Source: Triparma columacea
Lineage: Eukaryota; Sar; Bolidophyceae; Parmales; Triparmaceae
Direction of reading: 5' to 3'
DNA length: 50,585 nucleotides
Assembly (NCBI GenBank): GCA_030267965.1
Contig: BRYA01000093.1
Span: 5,921-56,505 of the forward strand
The position numbers were made by a program, and so were the translations under genes. Positions 32,114-40,566 of the stretch are shown one piece after another (within the stretch, counting starts at the first letter, position 1; each line of letters starts with the position of its first letter). The notes beneath the pieces are model-generated. The model did no database searches. It had not been told where the DNA came from and saw only the letters and a list, made by a program, of their open reading frames with translations.

Positions 32114-32240
32114 GACGAAGAACAAGGGAGAGGGATGGTGAGACCCTCAAGAATGCGTCATTGCGGAGTCAATAGCGGTTCACTTCTCGATAGCAACCAC
32201 AATATGACACTAATAATATCGGAAATATGGCCGAAAGTAG

Positions 32241-32421
32241 TATTATCTCGTCTATAAGACGGTAATAAGACAGGGGAAAAACCCACGAATACTCGACCTC
32301 GATTGAAGAGGAAATAACTTGGTTTCTTGAGGTGAATAGGAAACTAAAATCAACGATAAGACAAAATACAACTGGATAAAGCCTTAACAAGGGTCGTCAT
32401 TGTCATTGTTGTCAGCCTTAC
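32241..32421 (-). repeat. Shared 5' flank element, copy B
   Basis: Second copy of the element at 27997-28174, about 270 bp upstream of the large LRR gene start. Shared blocks include AGTATTATCTCGTCTATAAG, GATTGAAGAGGAAATAACTT, AGGTGAATAGGAAA and GACAAAATACAACTGG. Confidence 0.85.
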
Positions 32422-32771
32422 CTTTCTTTTGATAGATTTATTTATTGCTCCTCTAACTCCCTCCACCAAAAAAAAAAAAAAGGGACCAAGGCTGGGTTTG
32501 GCAAAAACCTATTCCTATTATTTACTCATTTATGCGCGTTCGCGTCAACTCTCAAGGCAAATTCGTGTGCAACGTAAACTCCAAAGGGGCTCCCCAATTT
32601 CATGATAATAAATTCCCTTTCATTTATTACATGAACACCGTCTTGCGATTCCTGATCACCTTCCTGCACATCGGTGCATTCGTCTACCCTTTCCGAGCAA
32701 CTCCCCGCAGCAGACCAGGTGGCCGTAGGGTGAAAACAGGACGCCCCGTTTTTCGCGGCCAAGCACATGGG
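32422..32771. other. Intergenic
   Basis: 350 bp between copy B of the flank element and the stop of the smaller LRR gene. Contains a run of 13 A at 32468-32480. Probably the 3' UTR of the smaller LRR gene; an 80-codon minus frame inside it lacks support. Confidence 0.5.
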
Positions 32772-33842
32772 TTACCTCTCCTTCTTGACAAACATCTCCC
32801 TCTTGACCTTTTTGAGGGTGTTGGAGGGGTCTTGGATGGCCAGGTTGGAGCGCTTGTTGTTGCCGGTGGAGTCGGTGGAAGGGGGGAGGTTGGAGAAGGC
32901 CTTCTCGAGGCGGAAGAGGGAGTCCTGGATGGAGGTTAGGGAGGATTTAATCACGGCCTGCTCGGTGATGACTGTTTCGAGGTTTGATTTTATCGTGGCC
33001 TGCTCGGTGCGTATCTCGGCCAGCTCCTTCTCGATGCGCACGGATCCAGCTGTGCTTGAACCTAAAGACTGTGTGCTCGAGGGGTTCGACAGCTTGACGC
33101 GTTCGCGTATGCGGTGCCACCTGTAATGGAGAAGTTCCTCGACAGTGGACATGTTTTGATCTGCAGCGGCAGTGATGAGGGCGGTGCAGTTCAAGAAGCA
33201 GTCTTCACGGATAGAAATGGCAGGAGATAGAGTGAGTTTCGTCAGGACGGAGCAATCCCTGAAGGCGCATTCGCCAATTGTCGTCACTCCATCTGGGATG
33301 GTGATGGCCGTGAGAGAGGAGCATCCGTCGAAGGCGTATTTGTCAATTGTCGTCACTCCGTCCGGGATGGTGATGGCCGTGAGGGAAGAGCATCCGTAGA
33401 AGGCATATGCACCAATCGTTGTCACTCCTTCCGGGATGGTGATGGCCGTGAGGGAGGAGCATCCTTGGAAGGCGCCGTCGCCAATTGTCGTCAGTCCGTC
33501 CGGGATGGTGATGGCTGTGAGAAATTCGCATCCCGCGAAGGCGCACTTGCCAATTGTCGACACTCCGTCCGGGATGGTGATTGCCGTGAGGGAGGAACAT
33601 TCTGCGAAGGCTTCATCGCCAATCGTTGTCACTCCTTCTGGGATTGTGATGGCTGTGAGGGAGGAGCATCCGTCGAATGCGTTGTCGAAAATTGTCGTCA
33701 CTCCTTGTGCAAAAGTCACTTCTGTGATTTCACTGTAATCTTCGAAGCTCCCTGTCAAGTCTGTGCCATCGTAGTAGTCTGTGCCATAGTATACTGCTGA
33801 TTGGGGTATTTGGGGGAAGGTGACAGAACGTAGAACCAACAT
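32772..33842 (-). CDS. BspA-type leucine-rich repeat protein with coiled-coil tail
   Basis: Intronless, 356 aa, ATG at 33842. The N-terminus (SAVYYGTDYYDG ... EITEVTFAQGVTTI) and about eight 23-residue BspA-type units (LTAITIPDGVTTIGECAF and similar) match the larger neighbour. So does the cap through AAADQNMSTVEELLHYRWHR. After that it diverges completely: a Ser-rich linker, a predicted coiled coil (IEKELAEIRTEQATIKSNLE, repeated as VITEQAVIKSSLTSI) and a basic end (TLKKVKREMFVKKER). It is a paralogue with fewer repeats and a different C-terminal module. Oligomerisation through the coiled coil is likely; the ligand is unknown. Confidence 0.87.
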   Translation of the reverse strand: MLVLRSVTFPQIPQSAVYYGTDYYDGTDLTGSFEDYSEITEVTFAQGVTTIFDNAFDGCSSLTAITIPEGVTTIGDEAFAECSSLTAITIPDGVSTIGKCAFAGCEFLTAITIPDGLTTIGDGAFQGCSSLTAITIPEGVTTIGAYAFYGCSSLTAITIPDGVTTIDKYAFDGCSSLTAITIPDGVTTIGECAFRDCSVLTKLTLSPAISIREDCFLNCTALITAAADQNMSTVEELLHYRWHRIRERVKLSNPSSTQSLGSSTAGSVRIEKELAEIRTEQATIKSNLETVITEQAVIKSSLTSIQDSLFRLEKAFSNLPPSTDSTGNNKRSNLAIQDPSNTLKKVKREMFVKKER

Positions 33843-33978
33843 CCGTCAGAAGGGGAGAGTCCCGGGGTTGAGAGGATCTTTTCACCCGTCTTTTCAGTAA
33901 CAGTTGAAAGCCTAAACTATTTCAAACTGATTCTCTACGACTTCCTACATTATTGACGGGATAAGCAGGGTTAGTGTA
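33843..33978 (-). repeat. Shared LRR leader/5' UTR, copy C
   Basis: Counterpart of 31974-32113 directly upstream of the smaller LRR start. Same blocks in the same order with scattered substitutions. Confidence 0.8.
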
Positions 33979-33982
33979 GTAG

Positions 33983-34120
33983 TATTATATTGTCTATGAG
34001 ATGAATAATCCAAATTCAATGATACTCAGTCAGTCGACCGTGATCGAAGAGGGGAATAACTTGAACTTGACGTGAATAGGAGATAAAAATCGACGATGGG
34101 ACAAATTACAACTGGTAAAC
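33983..34120 (-). repeat. Shared 5' flank element, copy C
   Basis: Third copy of the element at 27997-28174 and 32241-32421, here 141 bp upstream of the smaller LRR gene. Blocks include AACTTGAACTTGACGTGAAT, also exact in copy A, and ACAAATTACAACTGGTAAA. The end with TCATTGTCATTGTT is missing. Confidence 0.83.
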
Positions 34121-34551
34121 TCATTTGGAACCCGGTTCCAAGGTCCGGGACTAACCTGGTTACAATTTCGGGACAGGTTCTGGACACAATCAGAAAATTG
34201 AGGTGAAAATTAATTGAGGCAAAAATCAGTGGGTTGAAAAGGTCAGTTTACGGTAATATTAGTAATTGCGATGTATGAGATGGTTGTTTATGTGCTTATT
34301 AGTGAGTGTGTATTGTTAAAATGTAATAAGTTGTCGTAATTGTTGATAAAATGGAGGTCTTGGACATGCGTGGATTCGGGGTGGGGATGTGTGTGTGTAT
34401 ATATCTAGCTATACATACACTATAGCTATACACAGTTATACAAAAGCATAATGATTATAATATATAGTTATCCCTGTCTCACACACTTAATTGTGTGGAT
34501 GATGATATAACTTTAAACAACTTTTCAAACATTTTTATGAATGCTTTTAAC
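34121..34551. other. AT-rich intergenic
   Basis: About 430 bp, rich in A+T, with a short alternating stretch near 34390-34450 (TGTGTATATATCTAGCTATA). No gene seen. Confidence 0.5.
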
Positions 34552-34634
34552 GATATTATGATGATATTATGATGATATTATGATGATATTATGATACTAT
34601 TATGCTATATTGATGATACGATGATGATATGATG
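34552..34634 (+). repeat. 11-bp minisatellite
   Basis: Four clean copies of GATATTATGAT (34552-34595), then a degenerate GAT/ATAT-rich continuation. Directly upstream of the ARP6-like gene. Confidence 0.85.
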
Positions 34635-34854
34635 GGCAGATTGGGAAAGATTGAGGGAGATTGAGGGCTGGTGGAGGATGGTGGGAGAGAGTAAGGAGAG
34701 ATTAGAAGAGATCACATTACAACTCAGATTACAACTCACATACTCATCACTTACTCACCACTTACACACATACACACACACATACACACACACAACACAG
34801 CCCCCTCCATTCCATACCCTTCCATTCACCCCCCCCAACTCACCACACCTCTTC

Positions 34855-36984
34855 ATGTCCTCCTTCTCCCCCCCCCCCTCCTCTCCCTCCAATCCTCTAT
34901 TCCTAAACCTCGGATTCCACACACTAACCACCCCCACCTCCTCCCACGCATCCTTAATAACCCGTCCGTTCCGTCAGTTAGTAACGTTAATAAGTGATGA
35001 ACATAATAGGGTCGTAGATAAAGGTCAATTAGTCGTGGAGAGAATGGGGGAGAGAGGGGTGGTTAGTAATTACGGGGTTGCTAGGAAATTGATTAAATAC
35101 GTATGGGAACAAGAGAACAGTAACAACAACGATAACAACAACAACACACAGACACGAAGTCCTAAACGAAGTCCAACACACCATGACGCCTTAGTTCTTA
35201 TGGTAAACGATTTCGACTGGTTAGCAACGTCCTTAAACCTATCTGATATCCTCCCTCTCTCCACCCCCATACACTTCGTACCTAAATCTACGGGTATAGG
35301 TTACCTCGGCCGAAAAAAACTCCGTCTAACAATCGACCTTGGGTACTCTAATACAAGGATTACGGCGGTTGTGGGGGATAAGGTTATACCTCAGAGTGTG
35401 GTTCGTGTTAGTGTGGGTGGTAAGTGTGTTGTTAATTGGGTGAAGGAGATATGCGGTTATAATTGGGTGAAAGGTATGGACGTTTTCACAGCTGAGGGGG
35501 TTGTTGAAAGAGTTATGGGGATGGGGGAGGGGGAGGATGGGGTTGTGGTGTTGCCGGATTATGTTAAGAGAGGGAAGGTTGAAAGCTTGGAAGAGGTTAG
35601 AGAGAAGGTTAGGAGGGAGATTAGGGAGGAGGAGGTAAGGGGGGGGGAGGAGGAGGGGAAGGGGGAGGGGGAACGGAATTATGAGGAGGGAAATGAGGGA
35701 GGGAAGGAAGGGGATGGGAATGGAGATAATGAAAACGACGGTCATGATAATGACGACAACGAAGACGATGATGATGATGATAGGAGCACGGGTAGCTCCA
35801 GCAGCACAGAGAGCTACGAGACGAAAAAGAGGAGGGTCCTTGCAGAAAGGGCACAGATACAGAAGGAACTAGAACAGGGATCCATGACCACGCTAGACCT
35901 ACAGGGGTACAGGAAACTTATAAGGGAGGTATACTTTGACCCTCGGATTATGGGCATTGAGGAAATCGGGTTAGTGGACGCTTGCAAACTCAGCGTTTCC
36001 AGGTGCAAGGAAAACGTCAGGCAGGCCGTGCTGGCGGACGTCGTCGTTACGGGGGGGATGAGCAGGGGGGTAGGATTTGTGGAGGACTTTGAGGGGAGAT
36101 TGAGGGAGGAGATTGACGATATTTATCAAGTTAATGTTAGGTGGGAGGACGAGAAGGAGGGGGTAAGGGGGGTGGAGAGGTACTGGAAGGAGGGGGGGAG
36201 GGGAGGGTACTGGAACGAGGGGGGGATGGAAGGGTGGAGGGAGGGGGGGGAGTACGGGAACAGGGACGCGGGGAAGAAAAATAAAAAGGAGGAGGGGGAG
36301 GGGGAAAAAGGGGAGGAACAAGAGAAAAAGAGAGGGAGAGGAGGGAACGCGAAAACTACGACATCGACGACGACGGCGGCGGCAACGAAGACGACGACGA
36401 CAAAGGCGGGGGGAACAGGGAAGGACATCATCAAGGTTGAGGATGACGATAAATCCAAGGCACAACAACCTGGACCTGCGAAAAAACCGCGAAAGGTGGG
36501 GAGGGCCAAAGGAGCGGCGAAGGCTGCGGCGTCGAATAACGTCTACAGACCGGAGAGAGAGAAGGTCGTGCAGATCGGACAGACTAAAAGGATGAGGGAA
36601 AAAGCTGCGGCTGCTGCAGCCGCGGTTAAAAAGGAGGCCGACGATGCCGCTGCGAAGGCTGGGAAGGTGACGGAGGGTGAAAGTAAAGGGAAGGACATGA
36701 ACAAAAACAACAACAAAGGAAACTTGGGGGTTAAGGGGAACAAGGACGGAGGTGGAGGTAGGAAGAGGTCACGGTCCAAAGGTTACCCTGCAGACACGGT
36801 CGTCTACAAGGTCGGCCAGCTGGTGGAGGGAAGATGGCAAAAGCAGAGCCTCTGGTATAAGGCGGTCGTGGTTAGGGAGGGGGAGGTGAAGGATGGGGGA
36901 TTGAGGACGTGGGATCTGAGCTATGAGGATGGGGACTTTGATAAAGAACTTGAGGGGAGATTTATAAGGGAAAGGAAGGGGTGA
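34855..36984 (+). CDS. ARP6-like actin-related protein with Tudor-like C-terminal domain
   Basis: Intronless, 709 aa from ATG 34855; an in-frame ATG at 34678 would add 59 low-complexity residues and is less likely. Actin-fold pieces typical of ARP6 are in order: YLGRKKLRLTIDLGYSNTRI, VRVSVGGKCVVNWVKEICGY, GVVVLPDYVKRGKV, then FDPRIMGIEEIGLVDACKLS and LADVVVTGGMSRGVGFVEDF. ARP6 belongs to the SWR1/SRCAP complex that places histone H2A.Z. Two features are unusual: a long acidic Gly/Glu/Asp insert (about 260-325), and a C-terminal extension of some 240 residues, very basic with poly-Thr and poly-Ala, that ends in a Tudor/agenet-like module (VGQLVEGRWQKQSLWYKAVV ... WDLSYEDGDFD). The second half suggests a histone or chromatin reader fused to the ARP. 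A Ser/Asn-rich loop splits the N-terminal part. Confidence 0.72.
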   Translation: MSSFSPPPSSPSNPLFLNLGFHTLTTPTSSHASLITRPFRQLVTLISDEHNRVVDKGQLVVERMGERGVVSNYGVARKLIKYVWEQENSNNNDNNNNTQTRSPKRSPTHHDALVLMVNDFDWLATSLNLSDILPLSTPIHFVPKSTGIGYLGRKKLRLTIDLGYSNTRITAVVGDKVIPQSVVRVSVGGKCVVNWVKEICGYNWVKGMDVFTAEGVVERVMGMGEGEDGVVVLPDYVKRGKVESLEEVREKVRREIREEEVRGGEEEGKGEGERNYEEGNEGGKEGDGNGDNENDGHDNDDNEDDDDDDRSTGSSSSTESYETKKRRVLAERAQIQKELEQGSMTTLDLQGYRKLIREVYFDPRIMGIEEIGLVDACKLSVSRCKENVRQAVLADVVVTGGMSRGVGFVEDFEGRLREEIDDIYQVNVRWEDEKEGVRGVERYWKEGGRGGYWNEGGMEGWREGGEYGNRDAGKKNKKEEGEGEKGEEQEKKRGRGGNAKTTTSTTTAAATKTTTTKAGGTGKDIIKVEDDDKSKAQQPGPAKKPRKVGRAKGAAKAAASNNVYRPEREKVVQIGQTKRMREKAAAAAAAVKKEADDAAAKAGKVTEGESKGKDMNKNNNKGNLGVKGNKDGGGGRKRSRSKGYPADTVVYKVGQLVEGRWQKQSLWYKAVVVREGEVKDGGLRTWDLSYEDGDFDKELEGRFIRERKG

Positions 36985-37085
36985 GGGGGGGAATGAGAAA
37001 CACTGTTGTTGAGGTATTACCAAAAATTAGAAAGTCTTTATTGTCTTGAGAATATTGTCTTGAGAATTCATGCCCTTGCGCACTC

Positions 37086-37819
37086 TCACGTCCTCTCTAT
37101 TGCAATAGCTGTTACCTCCTGCTGCAGTGGTTTAACCATCATTTTCGCCCCCCAGTTCGCGTCACAAATTCCATAAGGTCTCCCGAAGAAAGCCGTAACA
37201 AACACGCACACGCACGCCTTCTCCACGCACCCCTCATCCACCACCTTATACCCAGTCCTCTTGTAAAGCCTCTCCGCCGGGTTCCCGCTAACTACCGCGA
37301 GGGTCATCCTATCACAGCTCCTCTCTAAAGCGACGCCCTCAGCCCAGGATAGTAGGAGTGTCCCGACGCCGCGTCCGCGGGAGGAGGGGAGGACGGCGAG
37401 GGTGTCTACGTAACACTCACCGGGCTTGGGAGTGTGCATTTCACAGGGCTGACCGTGGAGACAGAGCTGGATGAAACCCTAAAGAGAGATGGGGGGGGGG
37501 GGGAGGAGGGACATGGGAGGGAGGTATTAGATGTTGATCATCCGAAGGAACCCACCTTCAACATCACTACATCCATACCCTTTCCTTCGTCTCACAAACT
37601 CACCAGCGGGTTACCGGTATCCTCGTCAATCGCAAGCCCACCCAAGTTCCGAAGGTCCTCGCACTTGGTGTACCTCTCATTCATCTGACCCTTCATACAG
37701 GAATTCGAGCAGGAGAGAGGGATGCAACAGCAAGCCTTCTTGTGGGATATGAACTCGTGCTGGATCTCGGAAATCGGACCCATGTTTGGAGGCGTCGCTG
37801 TTACTATTTTTACCGGCAT
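37086..37819 (-). CDS. GNAT-family N-acetyltransferase
   Basis: Two exons, complement of 37086-37478 and 37604-37819, joined in phase 0, give 202 aa. Motif A is clear: YVDTLAVLPSSRGRGVGTLL, with the R-G-R-G-V-G pyrophosphate loop that binds acetyl-CoA. It is followed by the motif B pattern LAVVSGNPAERLYKRTGYKV. The N-terminal exon is Cys-rich (KKACCCIPLSCSNSC), which is odd for GNATs and might bind metal or be acylated. Substrate unknown. The upstream flank shares a 21-nt block with the next minus-strand gene. Confidence 0.85.
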
Positions 37820-37917
37820 CTAGGGAGTTTAGAAGGTTGGGTTCGGAATTAATTGTCCGAAGATTTGCTCAAAACTTTTCCTGGGCTTACAATCTCAATT
37901 ATATCATTAACGTCAAC

Positions 37918-37938
37918 AATTTAACCCGGAATAGTTGT
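37918..37938 (-). promoter_or_regulatory. Shared 21-nt upstream block, copy 1
   Basis: On the minus strand it reads CGGGTTAAATTGTTGACGTT plus a final A. It begins 99 bp upstream of the GNAT start. The same block, 20 of 21 identical, occurs 85 bp upstream of the PhyH-like start at 39533. It contains TTGACGT, like a bZIP-type core. Confidence 0.45.
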
Positions 37939-38092
37939 TCTCGAGTCGGCGTTCGACGATCTGTTGTAAAAAAACATTTCTGTCTTTGTTGTGAAAAAAG
38001 TTGTTTCTCGTTTTTTTTTAATTCACTGCTCCTCACCAATCTTAACACTACATACAACACTTCCTTCCCTCCCCAAAACAGCTAAAGCAACT

Positions 38093-39533
38093 TCACCTCT
38101 TAAAAGCATTCGTAAATCGGATCCACTGGTTTGCCCCATCAACTTTCTCCCTGTAGGCTTTACAGAAAAAACCTTCATATCGTTTGAAAACCCTGAAATA
38201 CAAACCAAGCATTCCTTTGGTCAGAGGAACATTCTGGCAATAGCTAATAGCCTGGCCTGCTTGCAGGGCAGCTCTTAGGGCAATAGGTGGAAAGGGAAGA
38301 AATTTTTGATTGAAGTACGGGGTTTCGAAAGTGCTATCCGAGAATGCTAAACTAATCGCAATGCGGGGTGGATAATTTTTCACAGCCCGTGAACCCCAGT
38401 GGAGAATACGGTGGGAGAAACAGAGGATACCGCCGGCAGACATTGGTTGGGCTGTTATCGATTGCCAGGAGTTGGGATCAGAGAATATGTTAGTGATTGC
38501 GTCGCCAGTTTGGTGGTAGCCTGGATCGTGGCATGCTGGGAGAAAGTACAAGCACGATGTTTCTGGAGTTGCATCTGTCAGCGCAATCCACACGGTAGTA
38601 TACCTTGGCGAACCGTCTGCTCTAAAACCATCTCCAGCTTGCTGATCAGCAAGCGGTCTATCACGATGAGGCGACCATCCAGATTTTCCTGTTGTGTTCT
38701 CCCGGGTGTCGTCCCCTTCATTGTGTACGAAGAAAGTTATCCTGTAGGGGTGTTAGTTTAGGATATGTAGCCACATTAAGCGGGACGAATTGACAGACTT
38801 ACCAGTCTCCCAATGGTGCGTTGCCTGTAACTTCTGAGATGAGAGGTGTCAGGGAATCAGCGAGCTCCCAGGCTTCGTCATACATGGATATCGACGAGGG
38901 TGGGTGACCATGTTCGATGAGAGTCTCCACGCCGAGAGCGAGACGGTCGATTAGTGAATTTGGGGAGGGCTCGGGGTGGATCGAGAAGTAACCACGGGAG
39001 AGGAGGTCGGCTCGTAGGGTGGCGTTGTCAGCGAAGGAGGGAGGGTGACATTTTGTACTGGTGGTGCTCCCACAGTGAAGGAAGGGACAAATAGACAGCC
39101 AGTATTTCGGGTCGGATAGCGACTCGATGGTCTGAGCCTCCAACGATTTATCGGCATTATAAGCGATGTCTTCGCTGTTGTAGGCTGCGTTGGAAAAGTC
39201 AGCTTCAGCATCAGCGTCCGATTGAAATGCTGCAGACAAGTCGATGCCCTCGAAAATGTCATACGAGGACTTATCAGAAACGAGTGGTTTGACCTCGGCA
39301 ACAGGCGCATCAGTTATAGAAACAGCTGGTACAGCAGCGACGGCAACAGCTGGAGCGGGCACATCAACGGGTACAGCTTCTGCCTTTACCACCACCATTG
39401 GCAAAACAAGGTCGGGACCAATTCCAAGAACTTCTACTACCGCAGGAAGTAAAGACGCGGGCAAGACTACTGCAACGGCTCCATCATCAGTTTGAGTATG
39501 TGGGGATGGAATTGTTTTGGTGTTGGTATTCAT
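38093..39533 (-). CDS. Phytanoyl-CoA dioxygenase (PhyH)-like protein
   Basis: Two exons, complement of 38093-38741 and 38803-39533, joined TG|G in phase, give 459 aa; ATG at 39533. The first 80 residues are Ala/Val/Pro-rich low complexity (VAVAAVPAVSITDAPVAEV). The catalytic part has the Fe(II) motif SGWSPHRDRPLA (HxD) just after the intron and the distal His in LCFSHRILHWGSRAVKN, with Arg a few residues on as 2-oxoglutarate ligand. The strand WITFFVHNEGDD precedes the HxD and YTTVWIALTDATPETSCLYF follows it, as in PhyH proteins. A C-terminal helix ends in a basic stretch. The substrate is unknown, and it is only distantly similar to the PhyH-type gene at 25752. Confidence 0.8.
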
Positions 39534-39617
39534 GATTTTTTAATCAGGTGATCCAAAGATTTATTTGCTCCACTTTTTTCTGGCTTGATCCCTTGACTTT
39601 ATTGCATTGACGACCAG

Positions 39618-39638
39618 TAACGTCAACAATTTAGCCCG
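39618..39638 (-). promoter_or_regulatory. Shared 21-nt upstream block, copy 2
   Basis: Matches 37918-37938 at 20 of 21 positions. Lies 85 bp upstream of the PhyH-like start (minus) and 76 bp before the dUTPase frame (plus). Confidence 0.45.
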
Positions 39639-39713
39639 TTATACTACTTCAGCCCACAATACTACAATACCTCTACAAACACTCTACAAAAACACTCTAC
39701 AAACAACCATTAA

Positions 39714-40364
39714 ATGCCCCTTCCTCCTCCAAATTTCGTGTCGCCTTTCTCTCCTTTCTCTTCACTCCCTTCTCTCTCTTCTCTCCCCTCTCTCTCAACC
39801 GTCCTTACAATAACCTTAATCCTAATGTATCTCCCAACCTTCCCCGCCCTCCGTTCATCATCATCACGTCTCCTCCTTTTACCACACCCTAAAGTCCTCC
39901 CAAATTACCTCTCAATAATGTCCAATACATCCACAAACGATAGTGATGGAAATACAGCAAAGGTAGCATCAACGGGTGGTAATAGTGGTCTCGACGTATA
40001 CACCCCTACAGATGTATTAATTGAGAAAGGTGCCCGTGGCTTTATAATAGATTTAATGGTAAAAGCCTCCATGCTTACATCCGACGGCGCGTTTGCAGGG
40101 TACTGGCTTGTACCTAGAAGCAGTATTAGTAAAACACCGATTAGGATGAGCAATAGTGTGGGGATTATAGACTCGGGGTATAGAGGTAACTTGAAGGTTG
40201 CAGTTGATAACGTCGGGGAGGTTGACTGGGTTTGTAAGGGGGGGGAGAGAATGTTCCAGATATGTAAGGGGGATTTGGGGACATTCGAGTGGGAGATTGT
40301 GGAGGAAATTCAAGGGGGGGATACAGACAGGGGTGAGGGGGGGTTTGGGAGTACGGGGAAATGA
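39714..40364 (+). CDS. dut: dUTPase (deoxyuridine 5'-triphosphate nucleotidohydrolase)
   Basis: Intronless, 216 aa from ATG 39714; an internal ATG at 39918 gives 148 aa, the usual length of the enzyme. Trimeric dUTPase motifs are in order: I, NSGLDVYTP; II, LVPRSSISKTPI; III, VGIIDSGYRGNLKVAV with the catalytic Asp and Tyr; IV, GGERMFQIC; V, RGEGGFGSTGK at the very end. It hydrolyses dUTP to dUMP, keeping uracil out of DNA. Motif I lacks the usual AGxDL form (GLDVY), a divergent version. The first 68 codons are hydrophobic and Ser/Leu/Pro-rich, either a targeting peptide or 5' UTR. The longer start is used here because the frame is open and the extension is signal-like. Confidence 0.9.
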   Translation: MPLPPPNFVSPFSPFSSLPSLSSLPSLSTVLTITLILMYLPTFPALRSSSSRLLLLPHPKVLPNYLSIMSNTSTNDSDGNTAKVASTGGNSGLDVYTPTDVLIEKGARGFIIDLMVKASMLTSDGAFAGYWLVPRSSISKTPIRMSNSVGIIDSGYRGNLKVAVDNVGEVDWVCKGGERMFQICKGDLGTFEWEIVEEIQGGDTDRGEGGFGSTGK

Positions 40365-40566
40365 GGAAAGTAGATGGTGGGGAGGGGGTTTGGGGTTTAG
40401 TTAGGGTTTGATTGTTGGGCAAACTATTTCAACAAACTTAAGCACCGTCGCTTTAGAGTAATTCGTTTAACATGCTTCACACTCTATTTGTGGAACAATG
40501 TAAGATCAATCAAATATATTTAAGCAACAATAAAAGATGCTTCAACTCTGCTAATGATAAATCAAC

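Noticed and set aside
35326..36509. Long Pro/Leu-rich minus-strand frames opposite the ARP6-like gene
   Set aside because: Shadow of Glu/Gly/Lys-rich coding on the plus strand.
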